Assembly (NCBI RefSeq): GCF_001577835.2
Contig: NC_029518.1
Coordinates: 47,215,640 to 47,279,639, forward strand
DNA: 64,000 nt
Direction of reading: 5' to 3'
Origin: Coturnix japonica
Taxonomy: Eukaryota > Chordata > Aves > Galliformes > Phasianidae
The notes under the pieces were generated by a model that was not told where the DNA came from, made no database searches, and worked only from the letters and a program-made list of their open reading frames with translations. Both the position numbers and the translations under genes were made by a program. Shown here piece by piece: positions 47,934 through 59,596 of the stretch (position 1 is its first letter; every line of letters starts with the position of its first letter).

Positions 47934-50900
47934 CTGTGCATGTGAACAGTCACAAGTTTATGAAATAGAAACCACTGTAACTAATGTTGATGGATCACAA
48001 AAAGAGAAGTCACGATTGTCTTGCTTACAGCCTTAACTCTTGTACAACTTTTAAATCCGACTACATCCAGAATTACTATCTTTAATTAGCTGAAGAATCG
48101 TAGAATTACCCAGGTTGGAAAAGACCTTGAAGATCATCAAGTCCAACCGCAGCCTAAGCTCCTAATATGCTGATAGGTAGCACTGAATACAAATGCTCCG
48201 TTAAGTTACCCATGTGATAGTGCCCATAATAACACCCAGAACTTCCACATAGGAAATGAGGAGTGCAGAATCATTAAATAAATAATGGAAAGTTAGCATT
48301 AAGTACTAATAATTATTCCTTTCAGACCAGAAAGCTTTGTCCGTTCATTTCTAAATACAAAATCAAATGGGCTTTAATATGTTCCTACTATACAAGATAC
48401 AATCCAAAGAATGGAGTTTGTTCCCGGGCTTTAATTAAAGTCAGTCATACCTTCCTCTCCTCCTTTATTGCCTGCTTCCTGGCTTTGCGATCCTCTTTGC
48501 TCTCATTTTTGGAACGGGGCTGTGTGGATGCTCTTGGCAGGTCACTATCATTAATCATCTGCATGCGTTCAACCTGCTTAGCAGTAAGACCCTTCTGAGG
48601 CAGGACGTGTAGAGGAATTCCAGTCTTCGAGGAAATTTTTATTGGTTTTGGCTAAAACAGACAGTGTATATGTATTAATGGTGTATTAATGGGCCCTAAC
48701 TGCCTCATCTGCACAGAATAAAAACAGCAGATTCAGATGAGACAGTAACAAACATTCTTACATATTCCTCCCTCAGAAAGATGCATGTTAATCTCAAAGT
48801 AAAAATCAAACACCAGCAAGCACAATACGTCCCCTGGCATAACAAAAATGTTTTCTCCCTTTATTTAATATTACTGAAAATCGGACTTAAGCAGGATCTC
48901 GACATTGCCTTCATAAGTCTTCAAGAAGAAAGTTCCCTTTAAAACCACTCGTGCCTGGCACATCACCTTTGAATAGTCATCCACTGAGACAATAACCACT
49001 TCTCTCTCAAGTCCTCCTAAGCCACACTGTTACTTTGAACAATATAAATGCTTTTACCTTTGATGGCTCCTCGATAAGCTTTGGGTGATTATACAAGTTT
49101 GAATATGTACCTAGGTCACACAGAGAAAGAAAAAATAGTAAAGAAAAACTTGCAAATAAAAATTAGATACATTTTTTAATGATTCATAGCATTAGAAATT
49201 GAATAAAGAAAAATGCAAGAATTACATAATCTACACAAAGGGAGTAGTTTTATCTTGCACTAATTCCTGTTATGCTTCAGAAGCATAAACCTGGAATTAC
49301 TGCTAGGAAAGCGCCAAGATTGCCTCTCATTTACTTTGTAGTACTAAGAACAAACAAGAACTCCAAACACTTACTCAAAATGGATTCACAATCCCACTTT
49401 TCTTTTGGTTCCTCAACAACCAGAGCTACTATTTCTTCCTTTTCTTCATCACTGTCGTCATTTGCAGGAGTGTCTTCAAAGGGTTCAAGAGCATCCAATT
49501 TCACACAACTTTGAAGAAAAAAAAAAAAAGAAATAATTATGTAAAACAGGAGAAATTTAAGTTGCACTAAAAAGGGAAAGGAAAAACACCTCTGGACATT
49601 ACTTACACTAGTTATAATAATATATAAAAAGAACACCCAAGACTGGGTGATATTCAGTCACCCAAAGAAGGGAGAACACGCCAATCAAACTGTTTTTATT
49701 GTGAGATGCCATCTTCCAGTCTATGAACTGGAAATAAGATACTCAAACTTTTGGCATAAAGGCACAGTGACATAATTATGTATGTCTAACAGTGTAGCTG
49801 AGAGTACGTACTTCTTTGCTTTCTCTTTGTAGTAATCACTCAAAACTTCCTCCAACCGAGTGTTGTCTGTGTTAATATAGCCTTCTAATTCCACATTATC
49901 CAAGGCTCCGATTTCATCTTCATCAAACTGTTCATAAAACTAAATAAAGAAGTGGATATCTTAATTAGATCACACTTGTTGTCCAACTCTGTGACAGCGT
50001 AAAGCTTTACACATCTCTTCCTATTTGCCCCTCTTCCCTCTCCCTTCTCATTTGCTGAAGGGCTGCCAAGCACAGCTGTGGTCGGATCACCTCCTTACTG
50101 ACAATACACTTTCACCACAAGAGTAGCCAAGTTATTACAAGATAATATGTATCACTGAAAGAAAATATGCAGACCAGCTTCTGAAAAGATTTCAAGTCCT
50201 AATTTCAATCAGAACACTAAGAAGCTTGTAACTGCTCAGAACAAATATTACCCCACATGTCCACTGTTCTGACATAATTTCATCTATGCATACTTGGCAC
50301 AGGGTGAAGAATGGGTATAAGAAAGCTTTACATGATTTGCTGCATAGAACGGAGCTTCTCAGAGAAGTGCTACACCAACCATGAATGTTCATTATAGCCC
50401 TTGGAATAATTAAACTAAGTGATATAAAAGTCAGAACTTCTAATAATCAGTTAACACTGTAGCCTATTTAACGCAACATGCTTAGCACACACAGCATTAA
50501 ATGCCAAGTGTGTGCAGATAACAGCTGTTTGATACCTTAACTACCAAAGGCAGGAAGGATTTGCACACACATACAGTTCAGCACCTCATGAGATGAGCCA
50601 AAGGACAAAGAAAGAAGCATTTAGCACCTTTTACATGAGGGTCACATTCTTGAGCTGCCTTACCTTCTCAAACCTGTCATCCAGGAGGGTTAACTGTTCA
50701 TTCCTTCTCATTACTGAAGATGTCATAGAATATTCTGTGAAACGACTCCTGGTTTCTTCCTGCATGAAAAGGAATTCTCTTCCCTGGTCATTAAGCCCAT
50801 CATTTGACAAAGGGCCTTCTGAATCGTAATCTTCATCGTTACTACAACTCCGCTTTTCATCACTATCATCCTCCATATCTTCCCATTCATCTTCATCCTC

Positions 50901-53536
50901 AGCATCTGATCTCCTGAACAGAATTACAAAACAGCTTAGAACAATCCACAGATATTTCCACAGCTCTGCTCGATACCGCGGTTCCCTGACACAACTGCCT
51001 AAAAGCTGAAAATGATTCTGATAGCTGTGGATCACACACCTGCACACTGACAGCAAGGATGTGTTCACATTCTACTGTGCTTATCAAAGTAGAAAAACAC
51101 CAGACTCTTGAATAGTAAATGCTGTAAAACTGATCACTGCTATTTATCTTTCATAGCATTTTTACAAAACAGGAAAAAAATAACATGCACCGTGGCAATA
51201 TGCATTTCCAAGACCTTCAGAAAAGCTTCACAAGTAGTGATGTTGATGAATATTAACTTGTAGGGTCAAGGTAGCAAACAAAACCCATCTCTTGACTTGG
51301 ATATTTATTGTAAACTTGATTATTATTATTTTAAGCTACCACCCACGTAACACATACCTTTGACATAAACATACTAAGCCTGAAACTTGCTTCCTACAGC
51401 AACATGCAAAATAACACACAGTAACATTAGTATTCATTTGTGACACAAGCAGTTCCCCAAAGCTTTACATACCCCTCCTTTTGTTTGTTTGCTTGTAGAA
51501 CAAAATCATCGTCCAGAACATTTTCTGGATTATCAAAGTCAAAATCATCATCAAGAGCAGCAACAATATCAGGGTCAAAATCCAGCCGTGGTCCTGGAGA
51601 GAGGAAAAAACTTACATATGTAAGTTGCCGTGACATCCCAAAGCCACCTTCCTTGATAAAAAGCAATTCAATTTGACTAGCAGTCACAAGTTTCACTGGT
51701 AATGTTTGTAGATTTGATACAAATTAACTAGTAAGTCATCAGCCTCTTGGTTTTCCTCATCCAGAAAAGAACATCCCCCAAGATGTCTTAGGCATACAAA
51801 AATGTATTTTAATCTGTTTTAACACTATCAAGACTATCAACTTTAAGTATTATTACAAAAAACAACAACCTTAGATAACTTGAAAGTGAATCTTTAGTAC
51901 AGTTCAAACATAGGCACACAAAGAGCACTCTTTTAACACTGAAATTAAGCTGATGAAGGAAAGTAAAAGTATCTCAGCAACTGAAAAGAGGAATTCTGAG
52001 AATGAAAATCCAGTTACACATTTGCATTCAACCGATGGAGTCAAATCAATAGCATTACCTACATAATATCGTTAGTAGTGAAAGAAGCCTTCCCCTATTA
52101 TTAGTTTCTATGTGCTAGATAATAGCAATAACTTGTGATTTTTTTCCTCCCTCTATGCAATGCTTAAAAGCAATTACTACTGACTGATAGAAGGAGGTCT
52201 CAAACAGAAACACAGGTCTGATAGAGATCATCCTTGTTATCTGCTCTTGAGTCTGTTCTAAACAAAACAAAACAACTACTGCTTTGTTTACAGTGCTGCT
52301 AATTACTGAGTATTACCTACATGGCAACACCTGTTACAGAAAGGCACAGGACTTTACGGTACCTGAAATAGGGGCTGCTTTATTTAGCAGGCCCACATTC
52401 TCTTCAAATTCAGTGGCAAATACTGAGGAAGGCAACTTAATAGATGGAGCCTAAAACAAACAAACAAAACGTTAGAAGTGACTGACGGGCAATTACATAC
52501 TTAACTGCTTGAAATTATTCAAGGATTTTCCATTCCAACATGATCCAGTGTCATGAAATTCCACAAGTTTGACCAGCAATTACCTCTCTATCAGCAAAAA
52601 TACTACTTACAGCAATTCGTTCAATTTCATCCTCTATGTGCCCCTCACTTGTGATGACAATTCTGCTTTGCTGTCCACGGAAAGAAGGGACAAGCTCAGA
52701 GGGGCGAGATGCTTCTTTCAAATGCTGCAAGTAGTCATAGTCATCATCAAAGAAGACTCCATATTTCCGCTGCTCCTCCCTCCTCTGCTCCTCGTGACCC
52801 TTGAAATTGTAAGGAAAAAAATACAGGCAGTTATTTAAGTCCACTTAAAAGTCAGCAAAAATAGAAGTAATGTCTCCATTGTCAACACCCAAACTCATAA
52901 AAAGGAGCATAAAAAACAACAAAAAAGCTCACAGAATGGCTTCAATTGAAAGAGATCTTAAAGATCACCCAGTCCCAACTCACTGGCCATGGGCAGGGTT
53001 TCCAGCCCACCAGTTCAGCTGCCCAGGGCCCATTCAACCTGGCCTTGAGCACCTCAAGGAATGGGGCACCACAGCCTCTCTGGGCAGCCCGTGCCAGTGT
53101 CTCACCAGCCTCTGAGGAAAGATTTCCCTCCTAATGCCTAAGTGTGACTACATGCCTTCATCTTTCATTCTCTGCTATGAATCATCCAGCTGCACGCCAC
53201 TTTCCCCCCCTGTAGCTCCTGCCACATGGGCAAACCCCTTATGACAAGCAGGCACTTACCCTCTGGGCAGGCAGCAGGACCCTCTGCGGGGCCGTATCAT
53301 CAGCAGCGAGGGGGTCCTTCTGGCTTCTGTGCACTAAGTGAAACGTTACCGCCTTCTTCTTCTCTATGAAGGGCTTCTTCTTCTTGTGAGGCTGCAAAGG
53401 GACGCTTAAGAATCATTAATAAGAAATGAACGATTAAGCTCATCCAGAAAGAACCCTCTGCTCGGGCTCCGCTGCCGTACCCCGCATACCCGAGGCTCTC
53501 CCGCCCCCAACCCCACAGCGACCACCGTCTCACCAT
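47820..53536 (-). CDS. LTV1: LTV1 ribosome biogenesis factor (complete)
   Basis: Eleven coding exons on the minus strand: 53536-53534, 53391-53260, 52799-52611, 52450-52363, 51593-51473, 50913-50664, 49939-49812, 49508-49375, 49110-49058, 48651-48451 and 47933-47820. All borders and phases agree and give 470 codons; human LTV1 has 475. The protein is needed for late assembly and export of the 40S subunit, where it holds the head region (with RPS3/RPS20) until release by phosphorylation. Visible landmarks: HKKKKPFIEKKKAV, KYGVFFDDDYDYLQHLKE, GPRLDFDPDIVAALDDDFDF, a long Asp/Glu run, SRFTEYSMTSSVMRRNEQLT, LSDYYKEKAK, EKWDCESILSTYSNLYNHP, and the basic C-terminal helix KANKLAFKLEK. It lies head-to-tail with ZC2HC1B, as in human. 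No damage is seen, so it should be functional. Confidence 0.97.
48092..48175 (-). mobile_element. CR1 LINE fragment, 3' tip
   Basis: Inverted tail: GAATCGTAGAATTACCCAGG, then GAAAAGACCTTGAAGATCAT and CAAGTCCAACCGCAGCC. It lies in LTV1 intron 10. Confidence 0.9.
48451..48651 (-). CDS. LTV1: LTV1 exon 10
   Basis: Sixty-seven codons from acceptor TGTTTTAG to donor AAG|GTATGA. It includes KISSKTGIPLHVLPQKGLTA, MINDSDLPRAS and the basic run KEDRKARKQAIKEERK. Confidence 0.95.
49058..49110 (-). CDS. LTV1: LTV1 exon 9
   Basis: Acceptor GTGACCTAG, donor AAG|GTAAAA. It reads TYSNLYNHPKLIEEPSK after a split Ser codon. Confidence 0.93.
49375..49508 (-). CDS. LTV1: LTV1 exon 8
   Basis: The acceptor is a T-rich tract ending TTCAAAG; the donor is TTGA|GTAAGT. 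The first base completes Asn, then CVKLDALEPFED, an acidic run, and EPKEKWDCESIL. Confidence 0.94.
49812..49939 (-). CDS. LTV1: LTV1 exon 7
   Basis: From acceptor TTTATTTAG to donor GAA|GTACGT it reads FYEQFDEDEIGALDN, then RLEEVLSDYYKEKAK, exiting in phase 2. Confidence 0.94.
50664..50913 (-). CDS. LTV1: LTV1 exon 6
   Basis: From acceptor TTCAG to donor AAG|GTAAGG it encodes an Asp/Glu-rich run (AEDEDEWEDMEDDSDEK), then SRFTEYSMTSSVMRRNEQLT and DDRFEK. It exits in phase 0. Confidence 0.95.
51473..51593 (-). CDS. LTV1: LTV1 exon 5
   Basis: From acceptor CTCTCCAG to donor GGG|GTATGT it reads PRLDFDPDIVAALDDDFDF, then a second acidic stretch and FVLQANKQKE. It exits in phase 2. Confidence 0.94.
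52363..52450 (-). CDS. LTV1: LTV1 exon 4
   Basis: From acceptor GTTTTAG to donor CAG|GTACCG it reads IKLPSSVFATEFEENVGLLN and KAAPIS, exiting in phase 1. Confidence 0.94.
52611..52799 (-). CDS. LTV1: LTV1 exon 3
   Basis: Sixty-three codons from acceptor ATTTCAAG to donor GCT|GTAAGT. It includes REEQRKYGVFFDDDYDYLQ and SRPSELVPS. The end is more divergent from mammals. Confidence 0.94.
52928..53145 (-). mobile_element. CR1 LINE fragment, 3' end
   Basis: Inverted tail: CTCACAGAATGGCTTCAATT, CCACCAGTTCAGCTGCCCAG, CCTCTCTGGGCAGCCCGTGC, then GATTTCCCTCCTAATGCC. It lies in LTV1 intron 2. Confidence 0.93.
53260..53391 (-). CDS. LTV1: LTV1 exon 2
   Basis: Forty-four codons from acceptor TTTGCAG to donor AGG|GTAAGT. 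It reads PHKKKKPFIEKKKAVTFHLV, then HRSQKDPLAADD and PQRVLLPAQR, nearly the same as human. Confidence 0.95.
53534..53536 (-). CDS. LTV1: LTV1 exon 1 coding part: the ATG only
   Basis: The start codon (GGCCATG) is followed at once by a donor, GTGAGACGG. The next exon continues PHKKKKPF, matching human MPHRKKKPF, which fixes the start. The rest of exon 1 is 5' UTR. Confidence 0.88.
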
Positions 53537-53960
53537 GGCCTAAACACAACCCCGACACAGCCACCTCCACACACGCTCACACAGCCCGGCCCCACACGGG
53601 ACAGATGGGATGTGCGTGAGGGGAGCAACCACAGGCCGCAGGGGGATGTAGTGGGACCGTCGTTCCAAAGGGCTCTTTTATTCTTTAGTAAGAACACCAA
53701 CGAGCTTGCTTGCAATAGGACTTCGTTTAAATAGAGAGGCGGGTTCTAAGAACGCACGTAGGGTATTTCTCCGCCACCCCACGGGACGCATCTCCCACTT
53801 CGTCCCCTACACAGAGGAGATGGTCCATCCCACCAGCAATGGCGGCCATAGGGCACGGCACACGCGCAGTGTCGAGCTGCCATGATGGGGCGGAGCGCTG
53901 CCGTGTGTACCTCACAGCCATCCCGGCTCCCCACACGTCGCTAGGTGTCCCCAGCGCCCC
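53537..53960 (-). promoter_or_regulatory. LTV1: LTV1 promoter and 5' UTR, CpG-rich
   Basis: This is the most G+C- and CpG-rich stretch in the window, directly upstream of the LTV1 ATG. It holds AATGGCGGCCAT around 53838-53849, which contains YY1-like GGCGGCCAT, and GGGGCGG boxes. No TATA box is evident near the ATG. This fits a housekeeping promoter. No divergent coding exon is seen to the right. Confidence 0.65.
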
Positions 53961-54198
53961 GCCTGCCCCATTTATATGTATTTATATACACATTCACACG
54001 TATCTATAATGGAAACAGCCAAACATTTGTCTAAGGCACTTGGAACTGTGCACTGTATCCTACAGTACTGTACAATTAGGCAGCACACAATGATATTTTT
54101 CTTTATGCACCATAGAACAAGCACAATATATCACCTCTGTGAAAAAAAACCCACATAATACACGTTCTATTCTTTCTGATGACAATATCAGAATAAAT

Positions 54199-54214
54199 CT
54201 GTGTGTGTGTGTGT
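54199..54214. repeat. Short (TG)n run
   Basis: Eight TG units in the intergenic stretch right of the LTV1 promoter. Confidence 0.9.
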
Positions 54215-54509
54215 ATAGGTACATGCTACAGTACAGAAGCCGTAATTAATTCATAGCTTTTCCAGTTATTTACATTCACAGGTATCAATACACAATGTCA
54301 GACAAGTCACGCTGCTCAAATACAAGTAAATGCATTTGGTTTTTAATTACATGAAATGCTCACTGCATAATGCTCAGCACTGAGCAGTGCCCTGTCCCTA
54401 ACCAGCCTCAGCTCTGACACACAAAACAGAAGTTCTTTGAAGTCTCATGTCTGAAGTAAAGTTGGGTCTATGAAGCAGGTCATATTAATACTGCCAGGAT
54501 TTATTCAGA

Positions 54510-54610
54510 GTAAAAGCGGTTGGACATGATGTTCTTTATAGGCCCAGTCCAACCAAACCTATTCCATTCCATTCCATTCCATTCCATTCCATTCCATTCC
54601 ATTCCATTCC
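54510..54610 (+). repeat. (ATTCC)10 microsatellite on a CR1-like 3' tip
   Basis: GGTTGGACATGATGTTCTTT and GGCCCAGTCCAACCAAACC look like a CR1 end. Ten perfect ATTCC units follow at 54561-54610, suggesting the microsatellite grew from the element's terminal repeat. Confidence 0.8.
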
Positions 54611-56167
54611 AACAACAACTTGTTCCATCTCCACACCCTTCCCAGCCCTACTCACACAAAAGTCCACTGAAACAACCAATCGGTATCTTTTTGTTTTGTT
54701 TAAAATCAGACCAGCTAAAACAATTGTCCAAAACACAGTATTTCTTTAATTCCCCAATTTATACAGGTCTACAAATCAGCATACCACCACAAAATGTAGT
54801 GAAAGGAAAAGATACAATCAATAATGTTTTACTATATCATAACAATGATCAAATATGGTTAAATTTGACATGGTATTGGGGAATTTACTTTTGATTTAAT
54901 CCTCAAATCTAGATAATTTACTTGTCTTTTTATTTGATCCTCGGAATATCTAATATCAACCTAATACAACCTTTCTGTTTTTTGGGGGGTTTTGTCCATC
55001 AAAAGCTAGATCCCAACTGCGGGTATTGTACTGAGCCTTGTACTATAAAGGTAATCACCATAACAGAGCTAAATGTGGGAGATCCTAAAGGCAGGAGGCA
55101 AGTTTATTTTGTTTTTCACCCTGAGTACATCTTTATTTCAGCTCACAGCAGCAGCACAGGCCTTGACTCCTTGAGATGCAGATAATAAAAAGATGATGTC
55201 AAAGTAGTAAACGAGTTCTGATACACTCAACAGCACAGATGTATGCTGTGAGCTTGGTTTACATTCCCATAATGTGCATTAGTGGACATGTTAGCAGAAG
55301 GGTTCACACTGTCATCATCCCTGCTGGTCACTAGCAGGGCCCAACCAGAGCAGTGCCAGAGTGCAGGCCTTGGGGCACCATGGCCATTATATCGTGTCAG
55401 GCCTTTCCCTTCAGCTCATGCTTGGGCTCCAAGTGGCTCCTGAGCAGCTGGATGGGACACACAGTTTTAATCTTCTGTTTTTACAAGGATACAAAATGGA
55501 CACACTCATCACATCTTGAGTAATTTCTCATTTGAAACTGTAAGGACTAAGAAATGTTGCCTGAAAGCAGAGAGATATTCTACAACCATTTTAATGGGTT
55601 TTCTGAAGAATAAATTAGGATTTGCTTAAGCATCTGCCTCCCACACTCATACAGCAACATGCTGTCATGCGATAAACATGGCCCGGGGTGTCGGTTCAGA
55701 AACCACCGCTACAGGCCTCTCATCTTCTCCTGTGTGGATGTGGACATCTGAGTTGATGTTTGACCTTGTGGACCATAGCTATGCACATCAGGTTTCTCAT
55801 GTGCTCTACCTGATACAGAAACGAACTGTCCAACCTGACAGAAACGTACAGCTTGATCCCTTTAAGTCAGCTGCAGTTATATGCACTTTCCATAACATGT
55901 ATGGAAAGTGTTATTCTTTTCTCTGCCATTGTCACATCTCCTTTTAATTTCTTCCCACCAGTACTGCTCATTCAGGAGTTTCTCAGACAGGCACGCAGCA
56001 TCGCGGTGAGTGAAGTACACAACTTTCCAACAGGTTGTTGTAGCAACTTGAAGGTGCTTGAAATCATCCGGATAGAGGAACAGGAGATGAGCAGTAACTC
56101 TGCTGTAGGCAGATAATAATAAGGTAAAGCAACCTTGCTTCACAGTGACATACCAAAATCTCATTTT

Positions 56168-56173
56168 TTTATT
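56168..56173 (-). terminator. Candidate PHACTR2 poly(A) signal AATAAA
   Basis: TTTATT on the plus strand reads AATAAA on the minus strand about 3.2 kb past the stop. Another minus AATAAA near 55135 is also possible. Confidence 0.35.
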
Positions 56174-59100
56174 GCATGGGTAACACTTGCTGTCCTGCCA
56201 GTTGATGCTTAGAATATAAAAATAATATATACAATTCTAAGTCTGTGCATGAGTACAATACACAATGGATAGTTTATAGTTCTGTTTCTCCAAATATACT
56301 ACATTTTTACATAAGTCCCAGTAAAGGCAACTCTTTTTGTCCAGTTACATACATTTGCTGAAGTATCTTGCTGAACTGTAGGCAAAAGAATCCATCTGAT
56401 TATTTAGCATGGAAGTATTAAGAAATTACACAAGAAATGAAAGAACAGATCGGCATCTCCACCCAGGCTAGTAATCTATCTTCAGCAATGGCTCACAGCG
56501 AATACTTTAAAACAAAGCAAAACAAAACAACAAACAAAAACCAGGAGGAGGATAGGGAAAGCCTAAGAGATACCTTACCTACGTATCATCATGCCTTATG
56601 GCAAAATGCAGTTTGAGGAAGTCTGAGCCAGAAGTTGTACTCTCATCTACATGCCTTAGGTCTTAAATGAGAAGGCAGCACGTTTCTTGCCATTCATGTT
56701 CTCAGCCTGGTCTGGAGGAATGTTTTCTTGCAGATTCACTTTGTTTTCTTCATCCTAAGAGCCTAATGAGTGTTAGTTCACTCACGTAATCCTTACATAC
56801 ACTGGCATGTCAATGGAACTGCCATCTTCTATAAAGTTTACCTGACTTTGGCCAAAGCTATCATACTCTGTCTGTACCCCAGCTGTATTTCTGTCTTGAG
56901 TATCTTGTCTACTTCCAACAGTTTGAAAGCGATTAAAGCAGAACTGAGGTGTAGTTAATTGTTCCACTTGTTTCCTTTGAAGCGAAACACCGTGTTTCGT
57001 ACTTCAAAGTCAACAGAGTAAACCATTAGAGGATTCTGGACACACATTTCCAAGTTTGGCAACAAAAGAAGCAGCCTAATGCAGAACTGTTTATTAAGTG
57101 CTGCTATCAGTTTCTAAGTTTGGTCTTCGAATTCTAAATATAATTCTAAAAGTAAAAATTAGGATTCTACCAGAATTGCTGACAAACCTCTGCTCTGAGG
57201 CCCGATCATTTCTGTATGCTTTAGTGCCAAAGAACACATTTTCACTGCTTCCTTGATGGCAAAGTGATGTTTCTATATTTACAAAATGATGGGCCTTGCA
57301 GAAGCTGAACTGTTTCCTGCAAATGGAATCTTAATGCCTCTTATTGATTGCATTAAAAAAAGGAAGGTGCTTATTCTCAACTTAGCTACAAGCACGTAGA
57401 TGGCGAACTTATTTGATTATCGATATTTTTGGGACATACTTTATTGGATTTTTACTACAATAGAAACGATCCTAACGGTCATTTTACATCTATTTTCTTG
57501 GAAAAAAAAAAAAAAAAAAGATAAAAAAATAAAAGTTTGTCAACTCATTGAAGATAATGGGATGGCAGCTGTTGGAAAGCCCTCTCCTGTTACTTAAGTG
57601 CTTTTTACTAAAATAATCCACCTCATTTAGGCAAACCCGACCTTGCTGTAAATATCAGTAAAGAGGGAGATGTAATTTAAGCCACCTAAATTGCCTTCCT
57701 GCCTTTAGGCTGACATCTAAATCAACAATCTTCCATTTCAGAAAACAAAAACATTCCACAAGAATCTACTGCAGGTTTTGAGGTAAGAATCGCATCTATG
57801 CAGACCTTTTATTGCCTGAAAAAGAAATACTTACACTTCATAATTAAAAACTAAGCAGGACACATAAAAGAGAAAAATAAATGGTAGTTATGTACACGCA
57901 TTAGAAAGGATAAATAGCGTATATATTGTAATACTGCATTACATGTACGCATATGTGAATTCCAGGACCCCCATCCCCCAAAATGTTGTGTACATAATTG
58001 AAAGGATAAATAAGTGCTAATATATGACAGAGAATTCCTTAGTGTAAACAACGCCACAGGCTTTTTAATAGGTTTTGGGCCAACTTACAAAAAGCATGTA
58101 TTGCCTTTCACACTCCATACCATTTCATTTGAATAGCAGTCTTCACATATACAATTCCAAGATAGTATAAAAATTTATGGATCTAATAAGCATTCTTCAC
58201 ACTCAACAAAAACAGGCTGCAGATGCTCTAAGGATTTTCTATTAACTTTCACAAGACCACAGACTGACGACACACTGATTCATATGCGAGTCCTTCCTAT
58301 AAGCAGTGCAAAGGTTCTCACACACAAAATGTCATATTAGCAATCACTGCTCCAACCTGCCGGTAAGGACTTTTGTGCCCCATTTCAATTCTGAATTTGG
58401 ATCCACGCTAATATGATGTCAACACTGTCACTGTTGCCTGCCATATGTGAGGACAACAGTGATCCCTCTGGTTTGAATGGCAAGTGACAGGTTGAAAGGA
58501 GTGTTTTTAAACACAAATAATCTCACTGCATTCATAGCATCAGGTGTCATTTGCTCTCTGAATCCCATTCACCTATTTCTGCGGATCCAGAGTACGTCAA
58601 CATTAAAAAATGAAAAATATATTACTTGTTCTGTATGAATGTTGGATGTATTTTCTTGAAGCATGCTCATCAGGAGTTTTAAAAAAGATGTCTGAGTTAT
58701 AATAGGACTGATTTCTGGCAACTGCATTTACTGGCACCAGAGAAAATTACAGTTCTTCACTAAAGGACTGATGACATGAGGACTTGTGGCTTTCTGCCTT
58801 TCTCAGACAGGCTGCAGCCACTAGAATCTACATGCACAGCTGCTCAGTTTTGCTTTTTTAAATGATTCTTCCCACTGGCCGAGTGTATCCCTGAACAGTG
58901 CCAACCATCCCACCGTTCTCTTTTGGCTGACAAGGGAAGTCCCCCTCCCCCTGTTCTCAGTCCTCCTCACTCTCCCCTCCTCAGTTACCCCCAGTCACAA
59001 TGCCACAAGGTCTGAGGAGTTCCTGGCCATAGACTCTCAAGTGATTGTCTTCTGCTCTTCCCGACATGTCAGACTCTGATGAAGAAGATCATCAGCTTGT

Positions 59101-59362
59101 CTCCGTGGGCTGGCCACAGCACCATGCTCTGTCTTAGCATCGAGATGTGTCTTTGTTAAAACAAACACTTCATATGGCTTCTCCTCCTAGTCAATTCATT
59201 TGTTCATTGATAAAGGCGAGGGCCACATCCTTCATTAACCTCAGGGCAAGCTGCAAGATACGCTCACACTCAGTCAAGTTCCAGTGCAATCTCAGGTCTT
59301 CAGGACACAATGATTTTCCCCAAAGAAAACTGTTACATAAAACTCGGGATGTGGTCATACAA
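56174..59362 (-). other. PHACTR2: Probable PHACTR2 3' UTR
   Basis: The stretch after the stop codon has no coding frame of note and no clear CR1 copy, unlike most other noncoding stretches of similar length here. It holds an 18-base A run on the plus strand at 57502-57519. The left limit is set by the candidate poly(A) signal. Length and end are inferred; phactr 3' UTRs are usually several kilobases. Confidence 0.45.
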
Positions 59363-59378
59363 CTATGGACGATGAAAC
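59363..59378 (-). CDS. PHACTR2: PHACTR2 last coding segment
   Basis: The acceptor is TTTATCATTTCAG. The leading G completes Arg, then FHRP and TAG at 59365-59363. It is only 16 coding bases and was found by matching the invariant phactr ending. Confidence 0.85.
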
Positions 59379-59511
59379 CTGAAATGATAAATCATTTAGA
59401 ATTACATCACTGCAACTGACATACAGCTATGATGTGGCTCAGGCACTAATATGTGTCTGTCCACTTCATTAACCTGCTATGCTACAGCCCCAAGGATTTA
59501 AATGATTTTTA

Positions 59512-59596
<85 letters not shown>

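Larger units (their letters stand above)
53961..56167. other. Spacer between LTV1 promoter and PHACTR2 3' end
   Basis: Two short simple repeats and a CR1-like tip are the only recognised content. A GC-richer unidentified block lies at about 55300-55460. Confidence 0.55.

Noticed and set aside
51640-51760. A box C/D snoRNA in an LTV1 intron
   Set aside because: A TGATGA-like box is present on the minus strand, but no CTGA box lies at a suitable distance.
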